Assembly: GCF_014836535.1 (NCBI RefSeq)
Contig: NZ_JACSQP010000004.1
Coordinates: 309,715-373,714, forward strand
Source of the DNA: Microbacterium pullorum
GTDB lineage: Bacteria > Actinomycetota > Actinomycetes > Actinomycetales > Microbacteriaceae
Direction: 5' to 3'
DNA: 64,000 nucleotides
A program made the translations under genes and the position numbers. The notes under the pieces were generated by a model. That model searched no databases. It was not told the DNA's origin and worked only from the letters and a program-made list of their open reading frames with translations. Position 1 is the stretch's first letter; each line of letters starts with the position of its first letter. Below are positions 7,702-16,183 of this stretch, in pieces.

Positions 7702-8745
7702 ATGCCGTCCATCGCCGACCGCCGCGTCAAGAGAGAACGCCTCGCACGAGTGCGCGCCCAGGCGGGCGGCCGCCCGCTGCTGCTGACTTCCCATGAGGCG
7801 GTGTCCTGGTACCTCGATGGCGTGCGCACCCACGTCTCGCTGGCGGGTCCGCCCGTGGTCGCGGTGCGGGTGGAAGACGACGGCGACGCCCTCTACGTCG
7901 CCGCCAACGAGGCGGAGCGGCTCGCGGCCGAGGAACTGCTCGCCGATGACGCCGCCCGCATCGTCACCGTGCCGTGGTGGACGCCGCCCGCCGTGGCGGC
8001 CGCTGCCGCGGGCGGCGCGATCGAGGAGGCCGCGGTGGCGGCGTCGCTGCGGGCGGCGCGCGCCTCGCTGCTGCCGCGCGAGCGGGAGCGCTACCGGGCG
8101 CTGGGGCGGGAGGCCGCCGAGGCGATGACCGATGCCGCCGGCTCCCTGTCGCCGGCGACCTCGGAGCACGGCGCGGCGGCGGCGCTCGCCGCGGCCCTCG
8201 TCGAGCGGGGGATCGAGCCGCTCGTGGTGCTCGTCGCCGGCCGATCGCGCCTGGTCCACCGGCATCCGCTCCCCACCGAAGCGCCGCTCGGCGACCGCGC
8301 CATGCTCGTGGCCTGCGGGCGCCGACACGGCCTGATCGCGAACCTGACGCGCTGGGTGGGCGAGTCCGGGGGCGATGACGAGCGGATCCTCGCCGTGGAG
8401 GCGGCGTTCCTGGCGGCGTCCCGACCGGGGGAGAAGCTCTCCGACGTCTTCGCCGCGGGGTGCGCCGGCTACGGTGCCCAGGGTTTCGCGATGGACGAGT
8501 GGACCCGCCACCACCAGGGTGGGCCCACCGGCTACGCCGGGCGCGACCCGCGGGCCACGGCGGAGACCGATGACGTCATCGCCTCGCACCAGGCGTTCGC
8601 GTGGAACCCCAGCGCCCCGGGCGCCAAGGTCGAGGACACCGTGATCGTCGGCGACGACGGCGTGGAGGTGCTGACGACCGACCCGCGCTGGCCGGCGGTC
8701 GCCCACGCCGGTCTGCTGCGGCCGACGGCGCTCGCGTTCTCCTGA
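7702..8745 (+). CDS. Peptidase M24 (pita-bread fold) family protein with missing metal ligands
   Basis: A 347-residue protein with the creatinase-like N-terminal half and the pita-bread C-terminal half of the M24 family (Xaa-Pro peptidase, creatinase). The expected metal-ligand positions can be followed: the first Asp is Ala (A204 in MLVACG), the second Asp is Asn (N214 in IANLTR), the central His remains (H270/H271), the first Glu is Asn (N302 in AWNP), and the last Glu remains (E311 in KVEDT). Three of five ligands are therefore lost, so a metal-dependent peptidase is unlikely. Creatinase is a metal-free precedent in this fold. There is no signal peptide. It is divergent from lacI A and convergent with the esterase gene (4-nt gap). 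The substrate is unknown. Confidence 0.82.
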   Translation: MPSIADRRVKRERLARVRAQAGGRPLLLTSHEAVSWYLDGVRTHVSLAGPPVVAVRVEDDGDALYVAANEAERLAAEELLADDAARIVTVPWWTPPAVAAAAAGGAIEEAAVAASLRAARASLLPRERERYRALGREAAEAMTDAAGSLSPATSEHGAAAALAAALVERGIEPLVVLVAGRSRLVHRHPLPTEAPLGDRAMLVACGRRHGLIANLTRWVGESGGDDERILAVEAAFLAASRPGEKLSDVFAAGCAGYGAQGFAMDEWTRHHQGGPTGYAGRDPRATAETDDVIASHQAFAWNPSAPGAKVEDTVIVGDDGVEVLTTDPRWPAVAHAGLLRPTALAFS

Positions 8746-8749
8746 CCGC

Positions 8750-9427
8750 TCAGGCGAGGTGCGGTGAGCCCAGCGCCGGTGCGTCGCCGTCGCGCCGCTC
8801 GATCGCCCGCAGCGAGCGCGCCACGAAGGCGGCGATGCGGCGGGCGCCCTCGAGGCGGAAGTGCGTGTCGTCGACCAGGCCCTCGGGCCACGCCGGCGCC
8901 TCGTCGGGCGCGAAGTGCGAGAAGAGTCCGGCCGATGCCACGGGCCCGAGGTCCTCGTAGAGCCACGTCGTGAACGCGGTCAGGTCGATGAGGGGCGCAC
9001 GCAGGTCGTCGGCCAGGTCGCGGACGGCGTTGGGATGCGCGCCGTGGGTGGGGGTGACGTGCCCGTCGTCGTCGAACCGACGGCGTTCGCAGGGCGTGCA
9101 CAGCACGGCGACGGCGCCGCGTTCGCGGGCCTCGAGCGCGAATCCCCGCAGTCGGCGGGTGTAGCCGCCCCGGGCGTCGAGCAGGGGATCCTTCTGGTCG
9201 TTGTGGCCGAACTGGATGACGACGGTGTCGCCCGGCCGCACCTCGGACAGCAGCCGCTGCCAGCATCCGGTGGACTCGAACGTCGCCGTCGTGGCGCCGC
9301 CGAACGCGAGGTTGCGCACCACCGCGCCCAGCTGCTCGCTGAGTGCCTCGCCCCAGCCGGCCATCGGCGACTCGGCCGGTTTCATCGGGGCGACCGTCGA
9401 GTCCCCTGCCAGAAGGTAAGTCGTCAT
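8750..9427 (-). CDS. Rhamnogalacturonan acetylesterase-like SGNH/GDSL hydrolase (CE12 type)
   Basis: A 225-residue SGNH hydrolase. Block I is GDST with nucleophile S10, the oxyanion block is GHND (N76), and block V is DDTHFRLEGA with D186 and H188. This set, together with FGHNDQKDP, is typical of rhamnogalacturonan acetylesterases (RhgT/YesT), which remove acetyl groups from galacturonate in rhamnogalacturonan-I. There is no signal peptide, so it should act on imported oligosaccharides. The ATG has a CGGAGGA ribosome site. It is divergent from the ABC exporter, whose operator region may control both. Another sugar-acetate substrate is possible. Confidence 0.86.
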   Translation of the reverse strand: MTTYLLAGDSTVAPMKPAESPMAGWGEALSEQLGAVVRNLAFGGATTATFESTGCWQRLLSEVRPGDTVVIQFGHNDQKDPLLDARGGYTRRLRGFALEARERGAVAVLCTPCERRRFDDDGHVTPTHGAHPNAVRDLADDLRAPLIDLTAFTTWLYEDLGPVASAGLFSHFAPDEAPAWPEGLVDDTHFRLEGARRIAAFVARSLRAIERRDGDAPALGSPHLA

Positions 9428-9480
9428 GGGTTCGTCCTCCGGACATCCGTGACGCACGTGCCTCTGCGGCGCGGCGTCGC

Positions 9481-9514
9481 TAGCATGGACATCGTGCCAC
9501 GGAAACCGCTTTCC
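9481..9514 (+). promoter_or_regulatory. Leaderless promoter with operator inside the start of the coding sequence
   Basis: TAGCAT (9481-9486) lies 7 nt before a GTG at 9494, the spacing seen at other leaderless genes here. A near-perfect operator GGAAACCGCTTTCC occupies 9501-9514, inside codons 3-7 of the gene. A bound repressor there would sit just downstream of the transcription start. Confidence 0.65.
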
Positions 9515-11269
9515 AGCTCACTGGACCTGATCGACGGTGCTCATCCGGCCCGATCGGTGCTGCGGCTGCTCGCGCGGCGCCCCGGTCGCATGGCCCTGGC
9601 CGTCGGTGCGTTCGCGGTCAAGGAGATCCCGATGTGGTTCCTCCCGGTGATCACCGCCGCGATCATCGACATCGTCGCCGGCGGCGGTGAGGTGACCGCC
9701 GTGCTGTGGTGGTTCGCCTTGGCGGTGGTGCTGCTCCTGCAGAACTATCCGAACCACATCCTGTACACGCGCAGCTTCATGACCGTCGTGCGCGACACCG
9801 GCGCCGACCTGCGCAACGCCCTCGCCGCACGCCTGCAGAGCCTGTCGATCGGCTACCACACCCGCATGAGCTCGTCGATCGTGCAGACGAAGGTCGTGCG
9901 TGACGTCGAGAACGTCGAGCTCATGCTGCAGCAGGTGACCCACCCGCTGCTGTCGGCCACGATGGTGATGGCCGGTGCCCTGTCGATGACGGCCATCGCG
10001 GTGCCGCAGTTCCTCCCGGTCTACGCGCTGGCGGTGCCGATCGCCATCGGCATCCGATGGGGCATGCGCAACCGCTCGCGCAGCCGCAACGAAGTGTTCC
10101 GCCGTGAGGTGGAGACCCTGTCGGCCCGCGTGGGGGAAATGGCCTCGCTCATCCCCGTGACCCGCGCCCACGGTCTGGAGCAGACCGCCGTCAGCCGCGT
10201 GAGCACCGGCGCCGAGGGGGTGCGCCGCGCCGGTCTGCACCTCGACATGCTCAACGGTCACGTCGCCTCGATCTCGTGGGTGGCGATGCAGCTGCTGGGG
10301 GTGGGGTGCCTCGTGCTCGCCGCCACGTTCTCGCTCACCGGCATCCTGCCGATCTCCCCGGGCGAGGTCGTACTGCTGTCGACGTACTTCACCCTGCTCA
10401 CCCAGGGGCTGACGCAGCTGCTGATGCTCATCCCCGTGGGTGCGCGCGGGCTCGAATCGGTGCGCTCCATCGCCGAGGTGCTGCAGGAGCCCGACCTCGA
10501 GCAGAACGAAGGCAAGCCCGCCGTCGCCTCGGTCACCGGCGACCTGCGGCTCGAACGCGCCTCGCACCGCTACCCCGGCGCCGACGACGACGCGCTGCAC
10601 GAGATCGAGCTGCACATCCCCACCGGGCGCACGTATGCGTTCGTGGGGTCGTCGGGTTCGGGTAAATCGACGCTGCTGAACCTGGTGCTCGGGTTCCTGC
10701 GCCCCACCGGCGGGCGCATCCTGCTCGACGGCGCCGACATGCAGCAGCTCGACCTGCGCACCGTGCGGCGCGCGGTGTCGGTGGTGCCGCAGGAATCGGT
10801 GCTGTTCGAGGGCACCGTGCGGGAGAACATCGCCTACGGCCTGCCCGATGTGTCGGACGAGCGCGTCGAGCAGGCGCTGCGCGACGCCAACGCGTGGGAG
10901 TTCGTCAGCGCTCACCCCGAGGGGTGGGATGCCGTCGTGGGCGAGCGCGGTGCGCGGCTGTCGGGTGGGCAGCGCCAGCGGCTGGCGATTGCGCGTGCCC
11001 TCGTGCGCGACCCCCGCATCCTGCTGCTGGACGAAGCCACGAGTGCCCTCGACCCCGAGTCGGAGGAGCTGGTCAAAGAGGCGCTCGGCCGCCTCATGCG
11101 CGGGCGTACGACGCTCGTCGTCGCCCATCGACTGTCCACGGTGCGCCAGGCCGACCGAATCGTCGTGCTCGAGCGCGGCCGCATCGTCGAGCAGGGCACG
11201 CATGACGAACTCCTCGCCGCCGATGGGCGCTACGCCCGGCTGCACCTCACCCAGACCGGCCTGGGCTGA
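9494..11269 (+). CDS. ABC transporter, fused membrane and ATPase domains (half-exporter type)
   Basis: A 591-residue type I exporter half-transporter: about six membrane helices (residues about 30-320) and a C-terminal ATPase with Walker A GSSGSGKST (about 386), signature LSGGQRQR (about 489) and Walker B ILLLDEATSALD. It should work as a homodimer. Starts considered: ATG 9485 and GTG 9494. GTG 9494 is preferred because TAGCAT 9481-9486 is then a -10 box at leaderless spacing. It is followed, after 40 nt, by a Gfo oxidoreductase, a PmoA-like protein and a cupin. An exporter heading a sugar-catabolic operon is unusual; export of a toxic intermediate or uptake by an exporter-fold pump are both possible. 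Confidence 0.87.
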   Translation: MPRKPLSSSLDLIDGAHPARSVLRLLARRPGRMALAVGAFAVKEIPMWFLPVITAAIIDIVAGGGEVTAVLWWFALAVVLLLQNYPNHILYTRSFMTVVRDTGADLRNALAARLQSLSIGYHTRMSSSIVQTKVVRDVENVELMLQQVTHPLLSATMVMAGALSMTAIAVPQFLPVYALAVPIAIGIRWGMRNRSRSRNEVFRREVETLSARVGEMASLIPVTRAHGLEQTAVSRVSTGAEGVRRAGLHLDMLNGHVASISWVAMQLLGVGCLVLAATFSLTGILPISPGEVVLLSTYFTLLTQGLTQLLMLIPVGARGLESVRSIAEVLQEPDLEQNEGKPAVASVTGDLRLERASHRYPGADDDALHEIELHIPTGRTYAFVGSSGSGKSTLLNLVLGFLRPTGGRILLDGADMQQLDLRTVRRAVSVVPQESVLFEGTVRENIAYGLPDVSDERVEQALRDANAWEFVSAHPEGWDAVVGERGARLSGGQRQRLAIARALVRDPRILLLDEATSALDPESEELVKEALGRLMRGRTTLVVAHRLSTVRQADRIVVLERGRIVEQGTHDELLAADGRYARLHLTQTGLG

Positions 11270-11309
11270 CCCCCACGACACCCGCAGAACGACGCGAAGG
11301 AGCGAACAC

Positions 11310-12434
11310 ATGACGGATGCCACCCCTGCGGCGCTGCGGTCGGCGATCATCGGCACGGGCGGTATCGCCCACGCCCACGCACAGGCGATCGCCGATCTCG
11401 CCCCGCGCATCGGCCTGGCGGCCGTGGTGGACATCGACGGCGACCGCGCCCGGGCGTTCGCCGAGCGGTTCGATGTGCCGGCGGTCTACGCCGACGTCGA
11501 CGCGCTGCTGGCGCAGGGCACGGCCGACCTCGTGCACATCTGCACGCCGCCGCAGACGCACGTGCCGCTGGCGATCGCGGCGCTGCGGGCCGGGATGCCT
11601 GCGCTCATCGAGAAACCGACGGCGCTGAGCCTGGCGGAGATGGACGAACTGGTCGCGGTGTCCCGCGAAACGGGTGTGCCGGCGCTCACGGTGTACCAGC
11701 ACCGCTTCGGTGCGGGTGCCCAGCGGCTCATGCGCCTCGTGCGCGAGGGTCTGCTCGGCCGCCCCCTCGTGGCCACCTGCGAGACGCTGTGGCACCGGGG
11801 TCCGGAGTACTTCGACCTGCCCTGGCGCGGGCGCTGGCACGTCGAGGGCGGCGGGCCCACCATGGGCCACGGCATCCATCAGTTCGACCTGCTGCTGGCC
11901 GTGCTCGGGCCCTGGGCCCGGCTCACCGCGTTCGCGGCGCGGCAGCAGCTGCCCACCGACACCGAAGACGTGTCGATGGCACTCGTCGAGTTCGACAACG
12001 GGGCGCTCGCGACGGTGGTCAACTCCCTCGTCTCGCCGCGGGAGACCTCGCGGCTGCGTGTCGATTTCGCCCACGCCACCGTCGAGGTCGAGCACCTCTA
12101 CGGCTACACCGACGCCGACTGGACGTTCACCCCGGCGCCCGGTCACGAGCACCTCGCCGAGCGGTGGGCGAGTGACCCGCACGAGCCGGTGAGCAGTCAC
12201 CGGGCGCAGCTCGCCGCGATCGTCGACGCCCTGCAGGCGGGGGCGGCGCCCGGGGTCGACGTCGACGATGGCCGCCGCACCCTCGAATTCGCCGCGGCGA
12301 CCTATGCCTCGGCGTTCCGCGGCACGCCCGTGCGCGCCGGCGAGATCGCCGGCGACGATCCGTTCCTGCGCTCCATGCACGGCGGCGCCGTGCCCTGGGC
12401 GCCGGTCAAACCCCCGATGGAGGACCCCCGATGA
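11310..12434 (+). CDS. Gfo/Idh/MocA family oxidoreductase
   Basis: A 374-residue NAD(P)-dependent sugar oxidoreductase. Rossmann loop IIGTGGIAHAHAQAI near the N-terminus, CTPPQTHVPLA, the EKP motif in ALIEKPTALS, and in the substrate domain GGGPTMGHGIHQFDLL with the His typical of the family. The ATG has a GAAGGAG ribosome site, and the stop overlaps the next gene by ATGA. It closely resembles the product of the gene at 14116 (shared TLW, PWRG and GHGIHQ segments), so the two are probably duplicates acting on related substrates. It may oxidise a hydroxyl of a pectin-derived sugar. Substrate unknown. Confidence 0.87.
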   Translation: MTDATPAALRSAIIGTGGIAHAHAQAIADLAPRIGLAAVVDIDGDRARAFAERFDVPAVYADVDALLAQGTADLVHICTPPQTHVPLAIAALRAGMPALIEKPTALSLAEMDELVAVSRETGVPALTVYQHRFGAGAQRLMRLVREGLLGRPLVATCETLWHRGPEYFDLPWRGRWHVEGGGPTMGHGIHQFDLLLAVLGPWARLTAFAARQQLPTDTEDVSMALVEFDNGALATVVNSLVSPRETSRLRVDFAHATVEVEHLYGYTDADWTFTPAPGHEHLAERWASDPHEPVSSHRAQLAAIVDALQAGAAPGVDVDDGRRTLEFAAATYASAFRGTPVRAGEIAGDDPFLRSMHGGAVPWAPVKPPMEDPR

Positions 12435-13342
12435 CGTTCGAGATCGACCACGACGACGCTGCGGCATTCACCGTGCGCGACGGCGACATCGAGCTGCTGC
12501 GCTACACGTACGCGCCCGATTCCCCGCAGCTGGAATCGCCGAAGCCCTACCTGCACCCGCTGCGCACGCGCGCGGGTCACCTCGTGAGCCTCTTCCGGCC
12601 GTGGGACCACGTGTGGCACAAGGGCATCGCATGGTCGCTGCCGGTGGTGGGGGAGGAGAACTTCTGGGGCGGGCCCACCTTCGTGCGGGACCGCGGCTAC
12701 GTGCAGCTGCCCAACGACGGCACGCAGGCCCACCGCGGCATCGACCGGCTGGGCGTCGACGACGACGGGGTCGTGCGGTTCGCGCACGAGCTCGACTGGG
12801 TGAGCGAGGGCGGCATCCATCTGTTCACCGAGCGGCGCGAGCTCACGGCACGCGTGCTGCACGCCACCGCCTGGGTGCTCACCGTCGACACCGCGATGAC
12901 GAACGTGTCGGGTGAACAGATCGCCCTCGGCTCGCCGACGACCCGGGGGCGCGACAACGCCGGCTACGGCGGCCTGTTCTGGCGAGGCCCCCGGTCGTTC
13001 ACCGGCGGCACCCTCGTGACGGCGGACGGCACCGGATCGGGCGACGACGTGCGCGGGCAGCGCCACGAGTGGATGGCGTTCGCCGGGCGGCACGACGAGG
13101 TCGACGCGCAGTCGCTGGTGGTCATGGTGGATGCCGTCGACAACCCGCACCACCCGCCGCAGTGGTTCGCCCGCTCCGAGGAGTTCGCGTGCCTGAACCC
13201 GGCACCGTTCTTCAGTGACGAGCTCGTGGTGCAGCCGGACGAGACGGTGGCGTTCCGCTACGGCGTGGGAATCGCCGACGGCGGGGCGGAAGCTGCCCGT
13301 GGTGTGGCCGACGCGGTGCGCGCCGTGATCGGTGGAGCGTGA
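12431..13342 (+). CDS. PmoA family protein (DUF6807)
   Basis: A 303-residue protein resembling the PmoA/DUF6807 family, with YLHPLRTRAGHLVSLFRPWD, HVWHKGIAWSLPVV and FWGGPTFVRDRGY near the N-terminus. Members are usually found in sugar-utilisation clusters beside Gfo/Idh oxidoreductases. No enzymatic role is established that I can name. The conserved His residues (DHVWHKG) suggest a metal site or acid/base chemistry. It starts inside the end of the oxidoreductase gene (ATGA) and ends at the cupin start (1-nt overlap), so the three are translated as a unit. Confidence 0.8.
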   Translation: MTFEIDHDDAAAFTVRDGDIELLRYTYAPDSPQLESPKPYLHPLRTRAGHLVSLFRPWDHVWHKGIAWSLPVVGEENFWGGPTFVRDRGYVQLPNDGTQAHRGIDRLGVDDDGVVRFAHELDWVSEGGIHLFTERRELTARVLHATAWVLTVDTAMTNVSGEQIALGSPTTRGRDNAGYGGLFWRGPRSFTGGTLVTADGTGSGDDVRGQRHEWMAFAGRHDEVDAQSLVVMVDAVDNPHHPPQWFARSEEFACLNPAPFFSDELVVQPDETVAFRYGVGIADGGAEAARGVADAVRAVIGGA

Positions 13343-14058
13343 TGGCCGCGCCCCTCTTCCCCGGCGGGGTCGCCGTGAGTGACCTGGCCGTGTACGACGG
13401 GGAGGGCGCCGACGGCAGGTGCGGCGGCTCGCCCCATCTGCACACCGCCTCGAGCGAGGGGTACGTGGTGGTCGGGGGATCCGGCGCGGTCGAGACCCTC
13501 TCGGCGCAGGGTGCCGAGGTGCACCCGCTCGCGACAGGCGACATCGTCTGGTTCTCGCCGGGCACCGTGCACCGGCTCGTCAACGACGGCGGGCTGCGTC
13601 TGCTCGTGGTGATGTCCAACGCGGGGCTCCCCGAAGCGGGCGATGCCGTGCTGACCTTTCCCGACGAGGTGCTGGCCGACCCCGCCGCCTATGCGACGGC
13701 GACCGCGCTTCCCGACGGCGAGGGACGGGCGGATGCCGCGCGCGCCCGGCGCGACCTGGCGCTGGCGGGATACGAGCGGCTGCGAGGGGAGGTCGCCCGC
13801 ACCGGTGGTGCGGCACTGGCCGCGCTGCACGCGCGTGCCGCGCGCCTGGTGCGCCACCGCGTCACCGGGTGGCAGGAGCACTGGGAGGCGACGGTCGCCG
13901 CTGAGGCGGAGCGCACCCGCGCCCAGTTGGCGGCGCTCGCCGCGGGAGAAGCGGGTGCCATGGCAGCGGCAGCCGTCGTGCGGGCAGACGCCGTGCCTGG
14001 CGAGCGCGGCTACGGGATGTGCGGGCGGCTGCGCACCTGGGAGTGGCCCACCGCCTGA
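13342..14058 (+). CDS. Cupin-domain protein with C-terminal helical extension
   Basis: A 238-residue protein. Residues about 10-100 form a cupin: PHLHTASSEGYVVVGGSG (metal-type His) and GDIVWFSPGTVHRL. Residues about 120-210 are Ala/Arg/Glu-rich and probably helical. The ATG at 13342 overlaps the previous stop by 1 nt; the GTG at 13339 is the alternative. Cupins in such operons often act as sugar isomerases, lyases or sensors; nothing in the sequence decides. It ends the exporter-Gfo-PmoA operon. Confidence 0.77.
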   Translation: MAAPLFPGGVAVSDLAVYDGEGADGRCGGSPHLHTASSEGYVVVGGSGAVETLSAQGAEVHPLATGDIVWFSPGTVHRLVNDGGLRLLVVMSNAGLPEAGDAVLTFPDEVLADPAAYATATALPDGEGRADAARARRDLALAGYERLRGEVARTGGAALAALHARAARLVRHRVTGWQEHWEATVAAEAERTRAQLAALAAGEAGAMAAAAVVRADAVPGERGYGMCGRLRTWEWPTA

Positions 14059-14076
14059 GTCCGCCGATGTCGGCTG

Positions 14077-14108
14077 GGATAGCGCTTTCCGCGTGTCGCT
14101 CGTAGGGT
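14077..14108 (+). promoter_or_regulatory. Operator and -10 box upstream of the second Gfo gene
   Basis: GGATAGCGCTTTCC (14077-14090) sits where the -35 would be, and TAGGGT (14103-14108) lies 7 nt before the GTG at 14116. This makes a leaderless start under the same operator family, separate from the preceding operon. Confidence 0.7.
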
Positions 14109-14115
14109 GGATCGT

Positions 14116-15210
14116 GTGACCTCCTCCCTCCGCTGCGTGATCGTCGGCACCGGCGCCGTCGCGCACTTCCACGCCCGGGCCGTCGCGGCCTATCCCCACG
14201 CCGAACTCGTCGCTGTGACGGACCTCAGCCGCACGGCGGCCGATGCGTTCGCCGCGCAGTGGGGCGAGCCTGCCGTGTACGACACCCTCGAGGAGATGCT
14301 CGCCGCCGAGCATCCCGACGTCGTGCTGATCTGCACGCCACCGGCCGTGCATGCCGCGCAGTCGCTCGCGGCGTTCGCGGCCGGCGCTCACGTGATCGTC
14401 GAGAAGCCGCCGGCGCCGTCGCTGGCGGAGCTCGACGAGATGCGTCGTGCGGCCGAGGACGCCGATCGCCAGTTGGCGGTGGTCTTCCAGCAGCGCACCG
14501 GTACCGCGGCCGCCCACGTGCGAGGGCTCCTCGGCAGCGGTGCGCTGGGCCGGCCGCTCATCGCGGTCTGCCAGACGCTGTGGTTCCGCGACCCGGCCTA
14601 CTTCGCCGTGCCGTGGCGGGGGGCGTGGGAGACCGAGGGCGGCGGGACGACGCTCGGTCACGGCATCCATCAGATCGACCTGCTCGCCTTCTTGCTCGGG
14701 GACTGGACGAGCGTGCAGGGCCGGCTGTGGCGCCTGGACCGCGAGACGCAGACCGAGGATGCCTCGACGGCCACGGTCACCTTCGCCGGCGGAGTGGTGG
14801 CGCAGGTGGTCACCAGCGCGGTGTCGCCGCGGGAGGTCAGTTCGATCCGCATCGACACGCAGAAGGCCACGGTGACGGTGGACCATGTCTACGGTCACGG
14901 CCATGAGAACTGGCGTATCACCCCGGCTCCCGGGTTCGAGGCCGAAGCCGACGCGTGGGCGCTGCCCGATGTGGAGGAGCGCAGCGACCACGCGCCGCTG
15001 CTGCGCGATGTGTTCGATGCCCTCCGCCACGGCACGCTGCTGCCGCCGACCGCCGATGCGCCGGCCCGCTCCCTCGAACTGGTGGCAGCGATCTACGCGT
15101 CGGCCGCCGCCGACGGGGCCGTGATCACCCCCGCGGACCTGGCGACGCACCCCACGCACCGCCAGGGGTTCGCGAGCCCCGTCGCCGACATGCGTGCGGT
15201 GGGCGGGTGA
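14116..15210 (+). CDS. Gfo/Idh/MocA family oxidoreductase, paralogue of the 11310 gene
   Basis: A 364-residue protein with Rossmann loop CVIVGTGAVAHFHARAV, CTPPAVHAAQS, EKP in VIVEKPPAPS and substrate-domain GGGTTLGHGIHQIDLL. The match to the neighbour at 11310 runs through most of the length. GTG 14116 is chosen over GTG 14107 because TAGGGT at 14103-14108 fits a leaderless start. It is coupled by a GTGA overlap to a GH43-like gene. Paired Gfo enzymes can oxidise and later re-reduce a sugar (3-keto intermediate), but this is inference. Confidence 0.86.
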   Translation: MTSSLRCVIVGTGAVAHFHARAVAAYPHAELVAVTDLSRTAADAFAAQWGEPAVYDTLEEMLAAEHPDVVLICTPPAVHAAQSLAAFAAGAHVIVEKPPAPSLAELDEMRRAAEDADRQLAVVFQQRTGTAAAHVRGLLGSGALGRPLIAVCQTLWFRDPAYFAVPWRGAWETEGGGTTLGHGIHQIDLLAFLLGDWTSVQGRLWRLDRETQTEDASTATVTFAGGVVAQVVTSAVSPREVSSIRIDTQKATVTVDHVYGHGHENWRITPAPGFEAEADAWALPDVEERSDHAPLLRDVFDALRHGTLLPPTADAPARSLELVAAIYASAAADGAVITPADLATHPTHRQGFASPVADMRAVGG

Positions 15211-16151
15211 CCGCGTCGGCGTCGGCGACGGGGGAGCTGTACCGCGACCCGGTCTACGACGGCGCGACCGACCCGACCGTGGTGATCGCCGCGCACGGGG
15301 ACTGGTGGATGTTCTACACCCAGCGCCGGGCGACCCACCCCGATCCCGGGCCGGGCGTCGCGTGGGTGCACGGCAGCCGCATCGGGGTCGCCCGCTCCGC
15401 CGACGGCGTGCGATGGGAGTATGCGGGGACGCTCGAACCGGATTCCACCGGGCAGGCGCTGTCGCTCGAGGCGGGTGCGCCCCCGGCCGAGGTCGCGGCC
15501 ACCCACTGGGCGCCGGAGGTGATTCGCGACGGTGGGCGCTGGCGCATGTACCTCACCGAGATCGACGGCGTCCCCGACCGGTGGCCGGGGCACGCGCGGT
15601 CGATCGTCGAGTACGTCTCCGACGACCTCGTCGACTGGCGGCGGCGCGGGCCGCTCGCGCTCGCGAGTGATCGGGTGATCGACGCCGCCGTCGCGCGCAC
15701 CCCCGACGACCGGTGGCGGCTCTGGTACAAGGACGAGGCCGCCCACAGCGTGACGAGGGTCGCCGTGTCGGACGACCTCGCCGACTGGCGTGATGAGGGC
15801 GTCGCGATCGGCGGCGACCCGCACGAGGGCCCGCACGCCTTCGAGCTCGGCGGATGGTGGTGGATGATCGTCGACGAGTGGCGCGGCATGGGCGTCTACC
15901 GGTCGACCGATGCCGTGGCGTGGGAGCGCCAGGGCGGACCGGATGCCGTGATCCTCGGTGCCGGCGAGGTGCCGGGTGAGGAGTTCGGTCACCACGGCGC
16001 CGCCGTGCGCGAGGGCGACGTGCTCTGGTACTACTACTTCGGGCATCCCGCCCGGGCTTCGGCACCCGAGAGCGTCGATGACCGTCGGTGCGCCGTCTAC
16101 CGCGCGCGGCTGCGGGTGCGCGACGGGGTGCTGGTCGCCACCGCCGACTGA
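15207..16151 (+). CDS. Glycoside hydrolase family 43-like five-bladed propeller protein
   Basis: A 314-residue beta-propeller protein of the GH43/GH32/levanase-like type: an N-terminal Asp block YRDPVYDGATDPTVV, then HWAPEVIRDGGRWRMYL, VIDAAVARTPDD and EGPHAFELGGWWWMI, giving the usual Asp, Asp, Glu spread. GH43 enzymes release arabinose, xylose or galactose from hemicellulose and pectin side chains. No signal peptide is present, so a cytoplasmic role on imported oligosaccharides is likely. Substrate not assignable. It is translationally coupled (GTGA) to the Gfo oxidoreductase and is followed by a convergent HNH gene 32 nt away. Confidence 0.77.
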   Translation: MTASASATGELYRDPVYDGATDPTVVIAAHGDWWMFYTQRRATHPDPGPGVAWVHGSRIGVARSADGVRWEYAGTLEPDSTGQALSLEAGAPPAEVAATHWAPEVIRDGGRWRMYLTEIDGVPDRWPGHARSIVEYVSDDLVDWRRRGPLALASDRVIDAAVARTPDDRWRLWYKDEAAHSVTRVAVSDDLADWRDEGVAIGGDPHEGPHAFELGGWWWMIVDEWRGMGVYRSTDAVAWERQGGPDAVILGAGEVPGEEFGHHGAAVREGDVLWYYYFGHPARASAPESVDDRRCAVYRARLRVRDGVLVATAD

Positions 16152-16183
16152 CGCCGACCGCAGCCGCGGCTGACGCCGGCGGT

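Noticed and set aside
9485-9493. ATG 9485 as the start of the ABC exporter
   Set aside because: It overlaps the TAGCAT -10 box. The GTG at 9494 fits the leaderless pattern better. Not fully excluded.
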